A stretch of DNA of 64,000 nt from Ancylobacter sp. TS-1. Its GTDB lineage: Bacteria > Pseudomonadota > Alphaproteobacteria > Rhizobiales > Xanthobacteraceae. Under the pieces are notes generated by a model, which searched no databases, was not told the origin of the DNA, and was given only the letters and a program-made list of their open reading frames with translations. The DNA is taken from positions 682,001 through 746,000 of the forward strand of contig NZ_CP045144.1 of assembly GCF_009223885.1 (NCBI RefSeq), written 5' to 3'. Made by a program: the position numbers and the translations under genes. Shown one piece after another: positions 20,696 to 29,665 of this stretch. Within the stretch, counting starts at the first letter, position 1. Each line of letters opens with the position of its first letter.

Positions 20696-21496
20696 CTAGA
20701 GGCTCAGCCGGGCATACACTTCCGGCCGGCGGTCGGGGACATGGGTGTTGATCGCCCGCGCCGCCTCCAACCGCTCGGGCAGAAGATCGGCGAACAGCAG
20801 TTCCTCGCCTTCGCCGGCCAGCACCAGATTGCCGCCATTGGGATCGCCGACGCAGCTCAGCCCCATATAGTCCAACTCGCCCTCCTGCCCGCAGCGATTG
20901 GCGTAGGCGACGAACAGCTCGTTCTCGAAGGCGCGCGACGGCACCACGAAGTGGGACACCGCGTCATAGGGCTTCATGTTGGCGGTCGGCACCAGCACGA
21001 GGTCGGCTCCGGCCAAAGCGAGCGCACGTACCGCCTCGGGGAATTCGACGTCGTAGCAGATCAGCATGCCGACCTTGAAACCCTCCACCTCGGCCAGCGC
21101 CGCCGAGCCCTCGCCGGGCGCGAACATGGCGCGGTCGAGCGCGGCGAACAGATGGGTCTTGCGGAAGTTGAGCAGGGTCGTGCCGTCGCGGCCGATCAGC
21201 AGGCAGGAATTATAGAGCGTGCCGCCCTCGCCAAGCTCGGGATAGCCGTAGCACAGGCCGATATTGTGGGCGCGCGCGATGGCGCCGGCGCGCTGCGCGG
21301 CGGGGCCATCCGTCGGCTCGGCGACGGCGAGCGCCGCCTCGCGGCCGATATTGTAGCCGGACAGGAACATCTCCGGCGCCAGCAGCAGGTCGGCGCCACC
21401 CGCCGCCGCGCGGGCGGCGGCCGCCTCCAGCCGGTCGAGATTGGCGGCGGGGTCATTGGCGGGGTCGCCCGCCGTCTGGAGCAAAGCGAGGCGCAT
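20696..21496 (-). CDS. Carbon-nitrogen hydrolase (nitrilase superfamily amidase)
   Basis: A 266-residue cytosolic amidase of the nitrilase fold. The catalytic triad is visible: Glu42 in LLLAPEMFLSGYN, Lys113 in NFRKTHLF and Cys147 in MLICYDVEFPE. ATG at 21496 overlaps the stop of the preceding ureohydrolase (TGATG), so the two are translationally coupled. Pairing with a ureohydrolase suggests arginine, agmatine or guanidino-compound breakdown. A 4-guanidinobutyramide amidase or N-carbamoylputrescine-type amidase would fit. This is inference from context. Confidence 0.9.
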   Translation of the reverse strand: MRLALLQTAGDPANDPAANLDRLEAAAARAAAGGADLLLAPEMFLSGYNIGREAALAVAEPTDGPAAQRAGAIARAHNIGLCYGYPELGEGGTLYNSCLLIGRDGTTLLNFRKTHLFAALDRAMFAPGEGSAALAEVEGFKVGMLICYDVEFPEAVRALALAGADLVLVPTANMKPYDAVSHFVVPSRAFENELFVAYANRCGQEGELDYMGLSCVGDPNGGNLVLAGEGEELLFADLLPERLEAARAINTHVPDRRPEVYARLSL

Positions 21497-22551
21497 CACA
21501 GGCCCCGCCGCGCCTTGAGCGCCGTCACCGAGAGGCAGAAGATCTCGAACAGAACCTGCGCCGCCGCATGGGCGGTGTTGGACGTCGCGTCGTACTGGGG
21601 CGCGATCTCCACCACGTCGCCGCCGATCACGTCGATGCCGTTCAGGCCGCGGATGATCTCCAGAACCTCGCGCGAGGTCAGCCCGCCGATCTCCGGCGTG
21701 CCGGTGCCCGGGGCGAAGGCGGGATCGAGACTGTCGACGTCGAAGGAGACATAGACCGGGCCGTCGCCGAGCACCTGCCTCGCCCTGTCGATGATGGCGG
21801 GGATGCCGAGGCCGGTCACTTCCTCGGCGTGAATCACCGTCATGCCGCTCTCATAGGAGAATTCCCACAGGAACTCGGCGCCGCCGCGAATGCCGATCTG
21901 GATGGTGCGTTCGGGGTCGAGCACGCCGTCGAGCACCGCGTTGCGGAACGGGCCGCCATGGTGGAACTTGGCGCCCTCATAGGTGCCCGACGTGTCGCAA
22001 TGGGCGTCGATGTGCAGCATGCCGACGGGCCGCTTCTCGCCGACCGCGCGCAGGATCGAGCCGGTGATCGAATGATCGCCGCCGACCGATAGCGGGATGA
22101 CGCCGGCCGCGACGATCTTCTTGTAGAAGGCCTCGATGTCCTCGTGGCAGCTATCGAGGCTGAATCGCGAGCGGAACGGCACGTCGCCGATGTCGGCCGC
22201 CTTCACCTCGGCGGCGGGCACCATGCCCAGCACGTGCTCGTAGGGTCCGATCCGCTCGATGGCGCGCACCGCGCGCGGGCCGAGGCGGGCGCCGGCGCGG
22301 TTGGTGACGCCGAGGTCCATCGGCACGCCGACCAGCACCATGTCGAGGCCGCCGAAATCGGCCAGTTCCTGCACGTCGGGACGGTAGGGCGCATCGAGCA
22401 GCGTGGCGGCGCCGGCCCACGGCCAGACGCGCTTCTCGCCATCCTTGAACTGAAGTTCGGCGACGCGCTTAAAGGTGGGGTCGTACACCACCCCGCCGCC
22501 GACGCCGGCATATTTGGCCCGCAGCCTGTCGAGCTTCTCGTGATCGGACAT
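21496..22551 (-). CDS. speB: Ureohydrolase (agmatinase/guanidinobutyrase family)
   Basis: A 351-residue member of the arginase superfamily with a binuclear Mn2+ site: His160 in SVGGDHSITG, Asp182/His184/Asp186 in HIDAHCDT, and Asp271/Asp273 in SFDVDSLDPAF. It hydrolyses a guanidino group to urea and an amine; agmatine and 4-guanidinobutyrate are the likely substrates. The symbol is given for the family only. It is longer than E. coli SpeB (about 306), with an N-terminal extension common in proteobacterial guanidinobutyrase-like members. It is the first gene of a two-gene unit with the nitrilase. Confidence 0.88.
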   Translation of the reverse strand: MSDHEKLDRLRAKYAGVGGGVVYDPTFKRVAELQFKDGEKRVWPWAGAATLLDAPYRPDVQELADFGGLDMVLVGVPMDLGVTNRAGARLGPRAVRAIERIGPYEHVLGMVPAAEVKAADIGDVPFRSRFSLDSCHEDIEAFYKKIVAAGVIPLSVGGDHSITGSILRAVGEKRPVGMLHIDAHCDTSGTYEGAKFHHGGPFRNAVLDGVLDPERTIQIGIRGGAEFLWEFSYESGMTVIHAEEVTGLGIPAIIDRARQVLGDGPVYVSFDVDSLDPAFAPGTGTPEIGGLTSREVLEIIRGLNGIDVIGGDVVEIAPQYDATSNTAHAAAQVLFEIFCLSVTALKARRGL

Positions 22552-22672
22552 TCGTGCCTCGTGCTGGCCTGATGGCTCTGGATGTGCGCTCAGGCTAGCC
22601 GGTGCCGGCGCGGCCGGGGAGGGGGCACACGCCCTCCCTTCGTCGGATGCGGCAAGGTGTGGCGCCGCGGGC

Positions 22673-23416
22673 TCAGCGGATGTTCAACAGGATCTCCGCC
22701 ACCGCTTCCGGCGCGCTGAGGAAAGGCGAATGGCCGGTGTCGAGCTGGTGCAGATGCGCCCCCGGTACCGCCGCCTGCATCTCGCGCTGCACGGCGAGCG
22801 GCAGGCCGCGATCCTGCAAGCATTCGACATAGTGCCGGCGCAGCCGGCCGAAGCGATGCGGCGTGATGGCCGAGACGGCGGCGAAGGGCGCGTGCGGGGT
22901 GACGCGCACGAGGTTCGGCAAAGCGCGCTCGATGTCGTGCTCGGTGCAGTCGGAATAGAGCGAGCGGGCGATCAGGTCGCGCCGCGACAGGTCGAGGCCC
23001 AGCCCCTCCTTGCCGAGCCGCAGCATGCCCTGCGTCTCCACGATGGCGGGGTCCTTGAGATAGGTCGGCGTCATGACGAAATCGCGCGCCGAGCGGCCGG
23101 CCGGGGCCATGAAGCCGGTGAGGTAGACCAGCGCCTCGATGCGCTCCGGCATCTCCTCGCCGAGCCAGGTGCAGGTCGCCCCGCCGACCGAATGCCCGAC
23201 CAGGATCGCCTTGCCGTCGACCCCTTCCAGCGCCGCGCGCACAGGGGCGGCATAGATGGAGATGTCGGTGACGGCGGCGGTCGGCGTGGTGTCGAAGCCG
23301 TGGCTGGCGAGGTCCGGCGCGATCACCGCATGGCCGGCGGCGCCGAGGATGTTCGCCACCTTCTGGAAGCAGCCGCCCCAGTGCCAGGAGCCGTGAATGA
23401 GGATGTAGGTGGCCAT
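22673..23416 (-). CDS. Alpha/beta hydrolase (esterase/hydroxynitrile-lyase-like)
   Basis: A 247-residue alpha/beta hydrolase with the oxyanion region ILIHGSWHWGGCF, nucleophile elbow VGHSVGGAT (Ser76), and the C-terminal catalytic His in LDTGHSPFLS (about residue 229). This arrangement and size resemble the methylesterase/hydroxynitrile lyase group (EstC-like). There is no signal peptide, so it is cytosolic. It stands alone between the ureohydrolase and eutB, with about 120-170 bp on either side. The substrate is not evident. Confidence 0.88.
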   Translation of the reverse strand: MATYILIHGSWHWGGCFQKVANILGAAGHAVIAPDLASHGFDTTPTAAVTDISIYAAPVRAALEGVDGKAILVGHSVGGATCTWLGEEMPERIEALVYLTGFMAPAGRSARDFVMTPTYLKDPAIVETQGMLRLGKEGLGLDLSRRDLIARSLYSDCTEHDIERALPNLVRVTPHAPFAAVSAITPHRFGRLRRHYVECLQDRGLPLAVQREMQAAVPGAHLHQLDTGHSPFLSAPEAVAEILLNIR

Positions 23417-23585
23417 GGCGCATCTCCCCTGCGATTTGAGCGCGTCCTAGCCGCTGGCGCGCCGTCCGTCCAGCGCTGGCATGGGGTCGACCACCTCACG
23501 TCGCGCTTCCCGCCGCCCATCGGCCGGGATACATTTTGGCCATGACGCCGAAACAAGCAGAACACGGCGCGAGAGGGTGTCCATC

Positions 23586-24974
23586 ATGTCGTATCGCCAC
23601 GTCGTCGGGCCGCAGACTTACGCCTTCGCCGATCTGAAGGACCTGATGGCCAAGGCGACGCCGCTCCGCTCCGGCGACATGCTGGCGGGCGTCGCGGCGG
23701 CTTCGGCGGAAGAGAACGTCGCTGCCCGCATGTGCCTCGCCGAGGTGCCGCTGTCGGTCTTCCTCAGCGACGTGCTGGTGCCCTACGAGACCGACGAGGT
23801 GACGCGGCTGATCATCGACACGCACGACGCCGCCGCCTTCCGGCCGATTGCGCATATGACGGTCGGCGATTTTCGCGACTTCCTGCTCTCCGCCTTCGCC
23901 ACCTCCGAGGTGCTGGCGGCGCTGGCCCCGGGCGTGACGCCGGAAATGGCAGCGGCGGTGTCGAAGCTGATGCGCAATCAGGACCTGATCGCGGTCGCCC
24001 GCAAGTGCCGGGTGGTGACGAAGTTCCGCAACACGATCGGCCTGCCGGGCACGATGGCGGTGCGCCTGCAGCCGAACCATCCGACCGACGACGCGGCCGG
24101 CATCACCGCCTCCATCCTCGACGGGCTGCTCTATGGCTGCGGCGACGCGGTGATCGGCATCAACCCGGCTTCCGACAGCATTCCCGCGCTGAGCGAACTG
24201 CTGAAGCTGACCGACGACATCATCCAGCGCTTCGACATCCCGACGCAGGCCTGCGTCCTGACCCATGTCACCACCTCGACGGAGGTTATCAACCGGGGCG
24301 TTCCGGTCGATCTCGTGTTCCAGTCGGTGGCGGGCACGCAGGCGGCCAATACCTCCTTCGGCATCGACCTCGCGATCCTCAAGGAGGGGCGCGAGGCGGC
24401 GCTGTCGCTCAAGCGCGGCACGCTCGGCGACAATGTGATGTATTTCGAGACCGGGCAGGGCTCGGCACTCTCCGCCAACGCCCATCACGGCGTCGACCAG
24501 CAGACGCTGGAAGCGCGCGCCTATGCGGTGTGCCGGCCGTTCGAGCCGCTGCTGGTCAACACCGTGGTTGGCTTCATCGGGCCGGAATATCTCTATGACG
24601 GCAAGCAGATCATCCGCGCCGGGCTGGAAGACCATTTCTGCGGCAAGCTGATGGGCGTGCCGCTCGGCTGCGACGTCTGCTACACCAACCACGCCGAGGC
24701 CGACCAGGACGACATGGACACGCTGATGACGCTGCTGGGGGCGGCCGGCGTGACCTACATCATGGGCATTCCCGGCTCCGACGACGTGATGCTGAACTAC
24801 CAGTCCACCTCGTTCCACGACCAGCTCTATCTGCGCGAGGTGCTCGGCCTGAAGCGCGCGCCGGAGTTCGAGGCGTGGCTCCAGCGCATGGGCATCACCG
24901 GGCCGGACGGGCGCCTGAAGGCGCATCGCGGCAATCATCCGCTGCTGGCGGTCGCGCCGGAGCGGGCGACATGA
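23586..24974 (+). CDS. eutB: Ethanolamine ammonia-lyase large subunit
   Basis: A 462-residue adenosylcobalamin-dependent catalytic subunit that converts ethanolamine to acetaldehyde and ammonia. The family is clear from [67 protein letters not shown] and [17 protein letters not shown] at 23586 gives the usual N-terminus. It overlaps eutC by 4 bp. No microcompartment, eutA reactivase or permease gene is nearby, so this is the simple two-gene form. Confidence 0.97.
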   Translation: MSYRHVVGPQTYAFADLKDLMAKATPLRSGDMLAGVAAASAEENVAARMCLAEVPLSVFLSDVLVPYETDEVTRLIIDTHDAAAFRPIAHMTVGDFRDFLLSAFATSEVLAALAPGVTPEMAAAVSKLMRNQDLIAVARKCRVVTKFRNTIGLPGTMAVRLQPNHPTDDAAGITASILDGLLYGCGDAVIGINPASDSIPALSELLKLTDDIIQRFDIPTQACVLTHVTTSTEVINRGVPVDLVFQSVAGTQAANTSFGIDLAILKEGREAALSLKRGTLGDNVMYFETGQGSALSANAHHGVDQQTLEARAYAVCRPFEPLLVNTVVGFIGPEYLYDGKQIIRAGLEDHFCGKLMGVPLGCDVCYTNHAEADQDDMDTLMTLLGAAGVTYIMGIPGSDDVMLNYQSTSFHDQLYLREVLGLKRAPEFEAWLQRMGITGPDGRLKAHRGNHPLLAVAPERAT

Positions 24975-25804
24975 GCAACGAACAGAAGCCGGCTAATAAA
25001 AGAGCAGACGACGGCGCTGTGCCGGTCGATTACGTGATCCACGATGTGTGGGAAAAGCTGGCCGCCATCACCCCGGCGCGCATCGCGCTCGGGCGCGCGG
25101 GTACCGGCCTGCCGACCCGCGAGGTGCTGCGTTTCGCGCTCGCCCATGCGCAGGCGCGCGACGCGGTGCACACCCCCTTCGATTCCGCCCGCACCGCCGC
25201 CGACATCGCCGCGCTCGGCTTCGAGACCGTCGAGGTCGCCTCGGCCGCGCCGGCGCGCGACGCCTATCTGCGCCGTCCCGATCTCGGCCGGCGGCTGTCG
25301 GACGAAAGCCGCGCCCTGCTGCGCGCGCGGGCGGGCGATGCGGTCGACATCGCCATCGTGGTCGCGGACGGGCTGTCCTCGACCGCGATCCACGCGCAGG
25401 CGGTGCCGTTCCTGACCGCGTTCCGGGAGCGTGTGGCGGAGGAGGGCTGGAGCCTCGCCCCCGTCGTCGTCGCCAGCCAGGCGCGGGTGGCGATGGGCGA
25501 CGAGGTGGGCGAACGGCTCCGGGCGCAGGCCGTGGTGGTGCTGATCGGCGAGCGGCCGGGCCTGTCCTCGCCGGACAGCCTCGGCCTCTACCTCACCTTC
25601 GCGCCCCGCGTCGGCCGCTCGGATGCCGAGCGCAACTGCATCTCGAATGTGCGCGGCGAGGGCCTCTCCCACGCCCATGCCGCCTTCAAGCTGGCCTGGC
25701 TGCTCAAGGAGGCGCTGGCGCGCCGGCTGACGGGTGTGAACCTGAAGGACGAGAGCGACCTGCTCCTCGTCGCCGGCCAGCCGCCCGTGCCGCGCATCGG
25801 CTGA
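24971..25804 (+). CDS. eutC: Ethanolamine ammonia-lyase small subunit
   Basis: A 277-residue partner of EutB that completes the B12-binding site. Family features are the [18 protein letters not shown] segment, [37 protein letters not shown]-like core, and [21 protein letters not shown] at 24971 overlaps the eutB stop (ATGA). The N-terminal 18 residues are hydrophilic, as in homologues where this tail is variable. Confidence 0.96.
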   Translation: MSNEQKPANKRADDGAVPVDYVIHDVWEKLAAITPARIALGRAGTGLPTREVLRFALAHAQARDAVHTPFDSARTAADIAALGFETVEVASAAPARDAYLRRPDLGRRLSDESRALLRARAGDAVDIAIVVADGLSSTAIHAQAVPFLTAFRERVAEEGWSLAPVVVASQARVAMGDEVGERLRAQAVVVLIGERPGLSSPDSLGLYLTFAPRVGRSDAERNCISNVRGEGLSHAHAAFKLAWLLKEALARRLTGVNLKDESDLLLVAGQPPVPRIG

Positions 25805-25818
25805 GGGGGGGTAACCCC

Positions 25819-26205
25819 TCAGTGCTTCCGGCCGTATTCCTCGTCGAGCCAGCGGTCGGTGACCGCGAGGCGCTGGAACACGAAGGCCACGGCGCGCAGG
25901 CGGTTGACCGTGGGGCCCTTCTCCCAGATCTCGCCGTGCTCGAAACCCATATAGATCGTGTAGCGCGGCAGCACGATGCCGAAGGGAAGGCGCAGGCGCA
26001 CCGACTTCACCACCGCGAATTCCATGTGCAGCTTGGGCGCGGCGAGATAGCAGAAGCCGTCATCCGGCTCGAACTTGGCCGAGAGCTTCGGCGCCACGAT
26101 CGGCGTCGCCTGCCGGATGACGCCGAGTTCCTCGGCGGTGAAGGGCAGCCGCTGCAGGCGGGCGACTTCCGCCTGCATCTCTCTCAGACTTACGCGTGGG
26201 GCCAT
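25819..26205 (-). CDS. Conserved-looking hypothetical protein, 128 residues
   Basis: Starts MAPRVSLREMQAEVARLQRL with GGGAG 7 bp upstream of ATG 26205; a longer frame to 26247 has no support. There is no signal peptide, membrane span or recognised domain. The sequence is mixed alpha/beta with aromatic residues near the end. Its stop is 14 bp from that of the convergent eutC. Codon use is like its neighbours, so it is probably a real backbone gene. Function unknown. Confidence 0.65.
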   Translation of the reverse strand: MAPRVSLREMQAEVARLQRLPFTAEELGVIRQATPIVAPKLSAKFEPDDGFCYLAAPKLHMEFAVVKSVRLRLPFGIVLPRYTIYMGFEHGEIWEKGPTVNRLRAVAFVFQRLAVTDRWLDEEYGRKH

Positions 26206-26286
26206 CGTCTCCCGCCTCTCGTTTCCTCGCGGGCCTATGTGCCGCATGCGGCTTCCGGGGAAAAGCCCCCCGCAGCGGGAAACCGG

Positions 26287-27306
26287 CTACTGGATATCGG
26301 TCTCCGGCGGCTCGTCGCCCTTGTAGGGGTCGGCGAGCGCGGCCTCCGGTGTGCTGACCGGCACCTTGTCGGCGGAGGTCATCGCCGCCAGCTTCTGCGG
26401 GCCGGCGCGGCGCAGGATCTCGCGGAAGCTCGGGTGCATGCCGCCGTCGACATAGGTCCAGGTCGCCGGTCCGCGCGAGGCGGAAATCAGGGCGATGGTC
26501 TGCTCGTCATGCGCCTGCTTGCTGGCCACCGCCTCGACGGCGGGATCGGGCGCCGCCATCGGGCAGGGCGCCAGCGGATCGCCGGCGGGCGGCGCCGCCT
26601 CGTTGCCGGGCGTGAAGCGGTAGCGCCCGCCGCAGGCCGAGACGTTGGGCGGCACCCTCGTCACCGCGAACAGGTCGGTGCCTTCCTTCAGGTTGCGCCA
26701 GAACGGCATGTTCGGATCGGCGCGGTGCTCGGCGAAATTGGCGGGAGTCATGCGGAAGGGCAGGGACTGCACCTGGAAGCCCGGCTGGCCGGCGGCGAGT
26801 GCCTCGCGCGCCACCGCATAGACCTCGCCCACGCCGTCATTAGTCATGGCGTAGCAGCCGGCCGAGGTGCAGGCGCCGTGCACCATCAGCGCGCTGCCGC
26901 CATAGCCCAGCGCGCGCTCGAGCTGGTTCGGATAGCCGAGATTGAAGGAGAGGTAGAATTGCGAGCGCGGATTCATCAGCCCGCGCGACACGGTGTAGAA
27001 GCCCTCCGGCGCCTGCCGGTCGCCCTCGCGGGTCTTGGGGCCGAGCTTGCCGGACCAGCGGCAGAGCGGATAGGTCTTCAGTAGCGCGTAGCGGCCCGAA
27101 CTGGTGCGCTTCCACACTTCCAGCTCGCTCTCCTTCTTGTAGATGCGCACCATGATGGGGTCGTCGGGGCTCATGCCCTTGGCCGCCATCTCCTGCATCA
27201 GCTTGGGCGGAATCGGCAGCGAGCCGCGGTCGTCATAGTCCCCCCCGGCGCAGCCGGCGAGCAGGGCGGCAAGGCAGACAAGGATGGCGGTACGCAACAG
27301 CTTCAT
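26287..27306 (-). CDS. YkuD-family (L,D-transpeptidase-like) lipoprotein
   Basis: A 339-residue exported protein. The lipobox LLAGC places Cys19 as the lipidated residue. A YkuD catalytic motif is present as MVHGACTSAGCYAMTN (His143, Cys151), with EGFYTV and SFNLGYPN upstream. This matches the murein L,D-transpeptidase family (YafK-like group). In that group some members cut or form cross-links between peptidoglycan and bound proteins. A Pro-rich C-terminal region is unassigned. ATG 27306 is preferred over the frame's earlier Met. Confidence 0.88.
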   Translation of the reverse strand: MKLLRTAILVCLAALLAGCAGGDYDDRGSLPIPPKLMQEMAAKGMSPDDPIMVRIYKKESELEVWKRTSSGRYALLKTYPLCRWSGKLGPKTREGDRQAPEGFYTVSRGLMNPRSQFYLSFNLGYPNQLERALGYGGSALMVHGACTSAGCYAMTNDGVGEVYAVAREALAAGQPGFQVQSLPFRMTPANFAEHRADPNMPFWRNLKEGTDLFAVTRVPPNVSACGGRYRFTPGNEAAPPAGDPLAPCPMAAPDPAVEAVASKQAHDEQTIALISASRGPATWTYVDGGMHPSFREILRRAGPQKLAAMTSADKVPVSTPEAALADPYKGDEPPETDIQ

Positions 27307-27516
27307 CGAAGGCGCCCTGGGTCTCACAACCGGGGTGGACGATCACGGCGAACCGACCGATCATCCCGAACACCCCGCCGCTTCTTCCGTGACGAGGAAA
27401 GTGGGCGTGGAGGTGGCGCCGCCGGAGCCGGAGCGGCATTTGCCGACAGGTAGCGCGATTATGGTATCCAAAGCGTTACCCGCCGGCCGCGCGCCGTAAC
27501 CTATCGGGAGACCGCA

Positions 27517-27990
27517 TTGTCGAAGGCGACGCGCGCCACCAAGGCACTGGAACAGGAGGGAATCGCCTTCACCGTGCACGCCTACGACTACGACCCGGAC
27601 GCCGACCATATCGGCCTGCAGGCCGCCGCCGCGCTCGGCGAGCCGCCGGCGCGCGTGCTCAAGACGCTGATGACGCTGGTCGACGGCAGGCCGGCCTGCG
27701 TGATCGTGCCGTCCGACCGGGAAGTGTCGATGAAGAAGCTGGCGGCCGCGCTGGGGGGCAAGTCAGCGCAGATGATGAAGCCGGCCGAGGCCGAGCGCGC
27801 GACCGGCTACAAGGTCGGCGGCATCAGCCCTTTCGGCCAGATGCGCAAGGTCCCCGCCGTCATCGAGGCGGCGGCGCTGGAGCACGATCAGGTCTACATG
27901 AATGGCGGGCAGCGCGGCCTGCAACTGCGCCTCAACCCGCGCGACGCGCAGGCTGCGCTGGGCGCCGTGGCCGCGCCGATCGTGGCGTAG
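27517..27990 (+). CDS. ybaK: Cys-tRNA(Pro)/Cys-tRNA(Cys) deacylase, YbaK family
   Basis: A 157-residue editing enzyme that clears mischarged Cys-tRNA(Pro). Family motifs are THE-equivalent HAYDYDPDADHIGLQAA, the Lys in RVLKTLM, KAGGISPFGQ-like VGGISPFGQMRK and VYMNGGQRGLQL. The start is TTG at 27517, supported by GGGAG 7 bp upstream and by alignment to the family start. It is the last backbone gene before the island. Confidence 0.92.
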   Translation: MSKATRATKALEQEGIAFTVHAYDYDPDADHIGLQAAAALGEPPARVLKTLMTLVDGRPACVIVPSDREVSMKKLAAALGGKSAQMMKPAEAERATGYKVGGISPFGQMRKVPAVIEAAALEHDQVYMNGGQRGLQLRLNPRDAQAALGAVAAPIVA

Positions 27991-28047
27991 GGGCGCGGAT
28001 GCGCGGGCTAGGCCGGTCCGAAAGAGAGCAGCGCGCCGCGGAACTGC

Positions 28048-28170
28048 TTAGGCGCTGCGATCGAGGCCTGACGGCGGGAAGTGGTTCTCCCCTATCCGCG
28101 CCGTCGCGGTGATCTCCACGCCGCTCACGCCGCCCCCGGTTCCGGCCGGGGGTGTCCATCGGACGCGTAA
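28048..28170 (-). pseudogene. C-terminal remnant of a truncated gene at the island edge
   Basis: A 40-codon open stretch on the minus strand reads as normal protein (SGVEITATARIGENHF, then PPSGLDRSA and TAA). It has no start codon and is cut at about 28170, right where GC-rich DNA gives way to the lower-GC gene ending at 28179. This is best explained as the tail of a backbone gene beheaded by insertion or deletion. I do not recognise the family. Confidence 0.4.
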
Positions 28171-28178
28171 TTAGCAGC

Positions 28179-28865
28179 TCAGAGCCCAATCTCTTCCAGA
28201 TTTGGTCGAGAGGCTCCGCGCCATCGTTTGAAAATCTTTAAGCTATCTATGTCTACTGGCCCATGCTCATTGCGGTCGGTATAAGCGTATTTAACTAGAA
28301 GAGGTATTGCTTCTGCTATTTCAGCGAACGCTTCTTCGTCTTTCGAATTCGATATGTGTTCGACAGCACGTCCGTAAACATTTCTTATTGCGAATGCGTG
28401 TTGTCTCATGACCGGAGTATCAATGGCTGCATTTCGTGAAGGAAGTGGTGAGATAAGTATTGAATCAATTATTTCAATGATCTTATCTATCTCCGAAATA
28501 GCGTCGCCAGCTAAGAAAAGTTTTGGGCTGCCGAGTTTTATGTTTCGAGCAAATAGGAAAAGGACTTCCACACATCGACGATGCATGTCTTCTGCGATCT
28601 GATAATTGATTAATTTCTGGCGATCTGCGGCCTTTGTGGCCTGCGCCTTCTCCCGTTCACGCTCTAAGCCGTCTTGGCTTGCTCGGTTCCACGCAAACCA
28701 GATGGCACCCATGGCGCCCAAGAATTGAAGCCATGCGGCAACATCGCCTGATTTTGTCGCCGAGAAATCGAAGATTGGACCGTTAAGCGCTGTGGTGACG
28801 ATCACGGCTGCAGCAAGCAGCATCACGGCGAGGCAAGAAAGGTGATGTCCGTGTTGGTCTCGCAT
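28179..28865 (-). CDS. Hypothetical membrane protein with two N-terminal spans and a helical cytoplasmic tail
   Basis: About 228 residues from ATG 28865 (MRDQHGHH), which follows GGAAG; the frame extends to 28934 with another ATG. Two hydrophobic segments (LSCLAVMLLAAAVIVTTAL and VAAWLQFLGAMGAIWFAW) are followed by a charged, probably coiled-coil stretch (LEREREKAQATKAADRQ). The remainder is a helical domain with no recognised motif. Its low GC differs sharply from the left-hand neighbours. It may be an effector or accessory of the adjacent defence genes, but nothing shows this. Confidence 0.6.
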   Translation of the reverse strand: MRDQHGHHLSCLAVMLLAAAVIVTTALNGPIFDFSATKSGDVAAWLQFLGAMGAIWFAWNRASQDGLEREREKAQATKAADRQKLINYQIAEDMHRRCVEVLFLFARNIKLGSPKLFLAGDAISEIDKIIEIIDSILISPLPSRNAAIDTPVMRQHAFAIRNVYGRAVEHISNSKDEEAFAEIAEAIPLLVKYAYTDRNEHGPVDIDSLKIFKRWRGASRPNLEEIGL

Positions 28866-29665
28866 CGCTTCCGCGCTCGAATTGCAGCTTGTCAAACAAG
28901 TACGCGATTCGTCGGGCTGCTGTGCATCCGCCAATGTTCACCGCCGTTTATGCGGAGCCGCCGAGTTTTATTCGACGAATATTAGACGGTTTTGACCAAT
29001 GGGGTTGCGACCCATTGAAAAGCCTGGCGCGCCGACCAAAGTGAAACTGCGAACACCTATGTCGTTGAAATTGCATTAGTTTAGAAGGCGCCGTTGAATG
29101 GGCTTAAGCGACGTGTCGAGTTAGGGTGCCGGCATGCACGTCAATAAACAAATCCGCGCGGCACGTGCGTATCACCCGAGATCGAATCCCGCATGCTCCA
29201 CCTCGGAGCTTGCCAGACATAGACTAGGTGGACCGCGAGTGGCAAAGATGCGAACTGGCCCACTCCGTGGGATGACGCAGCCTTATAACTAGGCGTTGAT
29301 CGGGACTTCGGTCGGCGTCGAAGAGGGCGCCCTAGCAGCGTTGAGCCGATGTCGATGATGGTTGCACTCCTTCGCGGTCCGCTTGCGGCATCGCTCGCTA
29401 AAATGGGAGGCATCCTGACCAGTCAATTGCGCATCGACGCGGAACGCGCGGAACGCGAGAATCCACCAACCCCGCTGTCCAAATTTCTCGAGCCAGCTCT
29501 TAAAGTGCCGCGCAGATCGGGCGCTGAAGGCTCATCTCGCGACTTCAGCATTAGGCGCGCCTAATTGCCCACTGCCGCCGCAGCACAGCTGCACCTGTGG
29601 TCGATCTCGTGAGTGACACGGATCATGTCCGCCTCCATGCTAAGCATGAAAGAATCGGAGACGTC
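28866..29665. other. 800-bp gap without a convincing gene
   Basis: Mixed composition. A hairpin CAATGGG/CCCATTG sits at 28997-29017, and two tandem GCGGAACGC units occur near 29440. A 71-codon frame at 29349-29564 lacks a Shine-Dalgarno and family features and is not called. The last 60 bp before 29666 should hold the mcrB promoter, but no clear -35/-10 pair is seen. Confidence 0.5.

Noticed and set aside
29337-29345. GCGCCCTAG, identical to 9 bases of the tRNA-Glu 3' end, as a possible left attachment core
   Set aside because: Only 9 bases in GC-rich DNA with no flanking similarity; chance is a sufficient explanation.
29349-29564. 71-codon frame before mcrB
   Set aside because: No ribosome-binding site, no motif, and it does not resemble an McrB DNA-binding domain.
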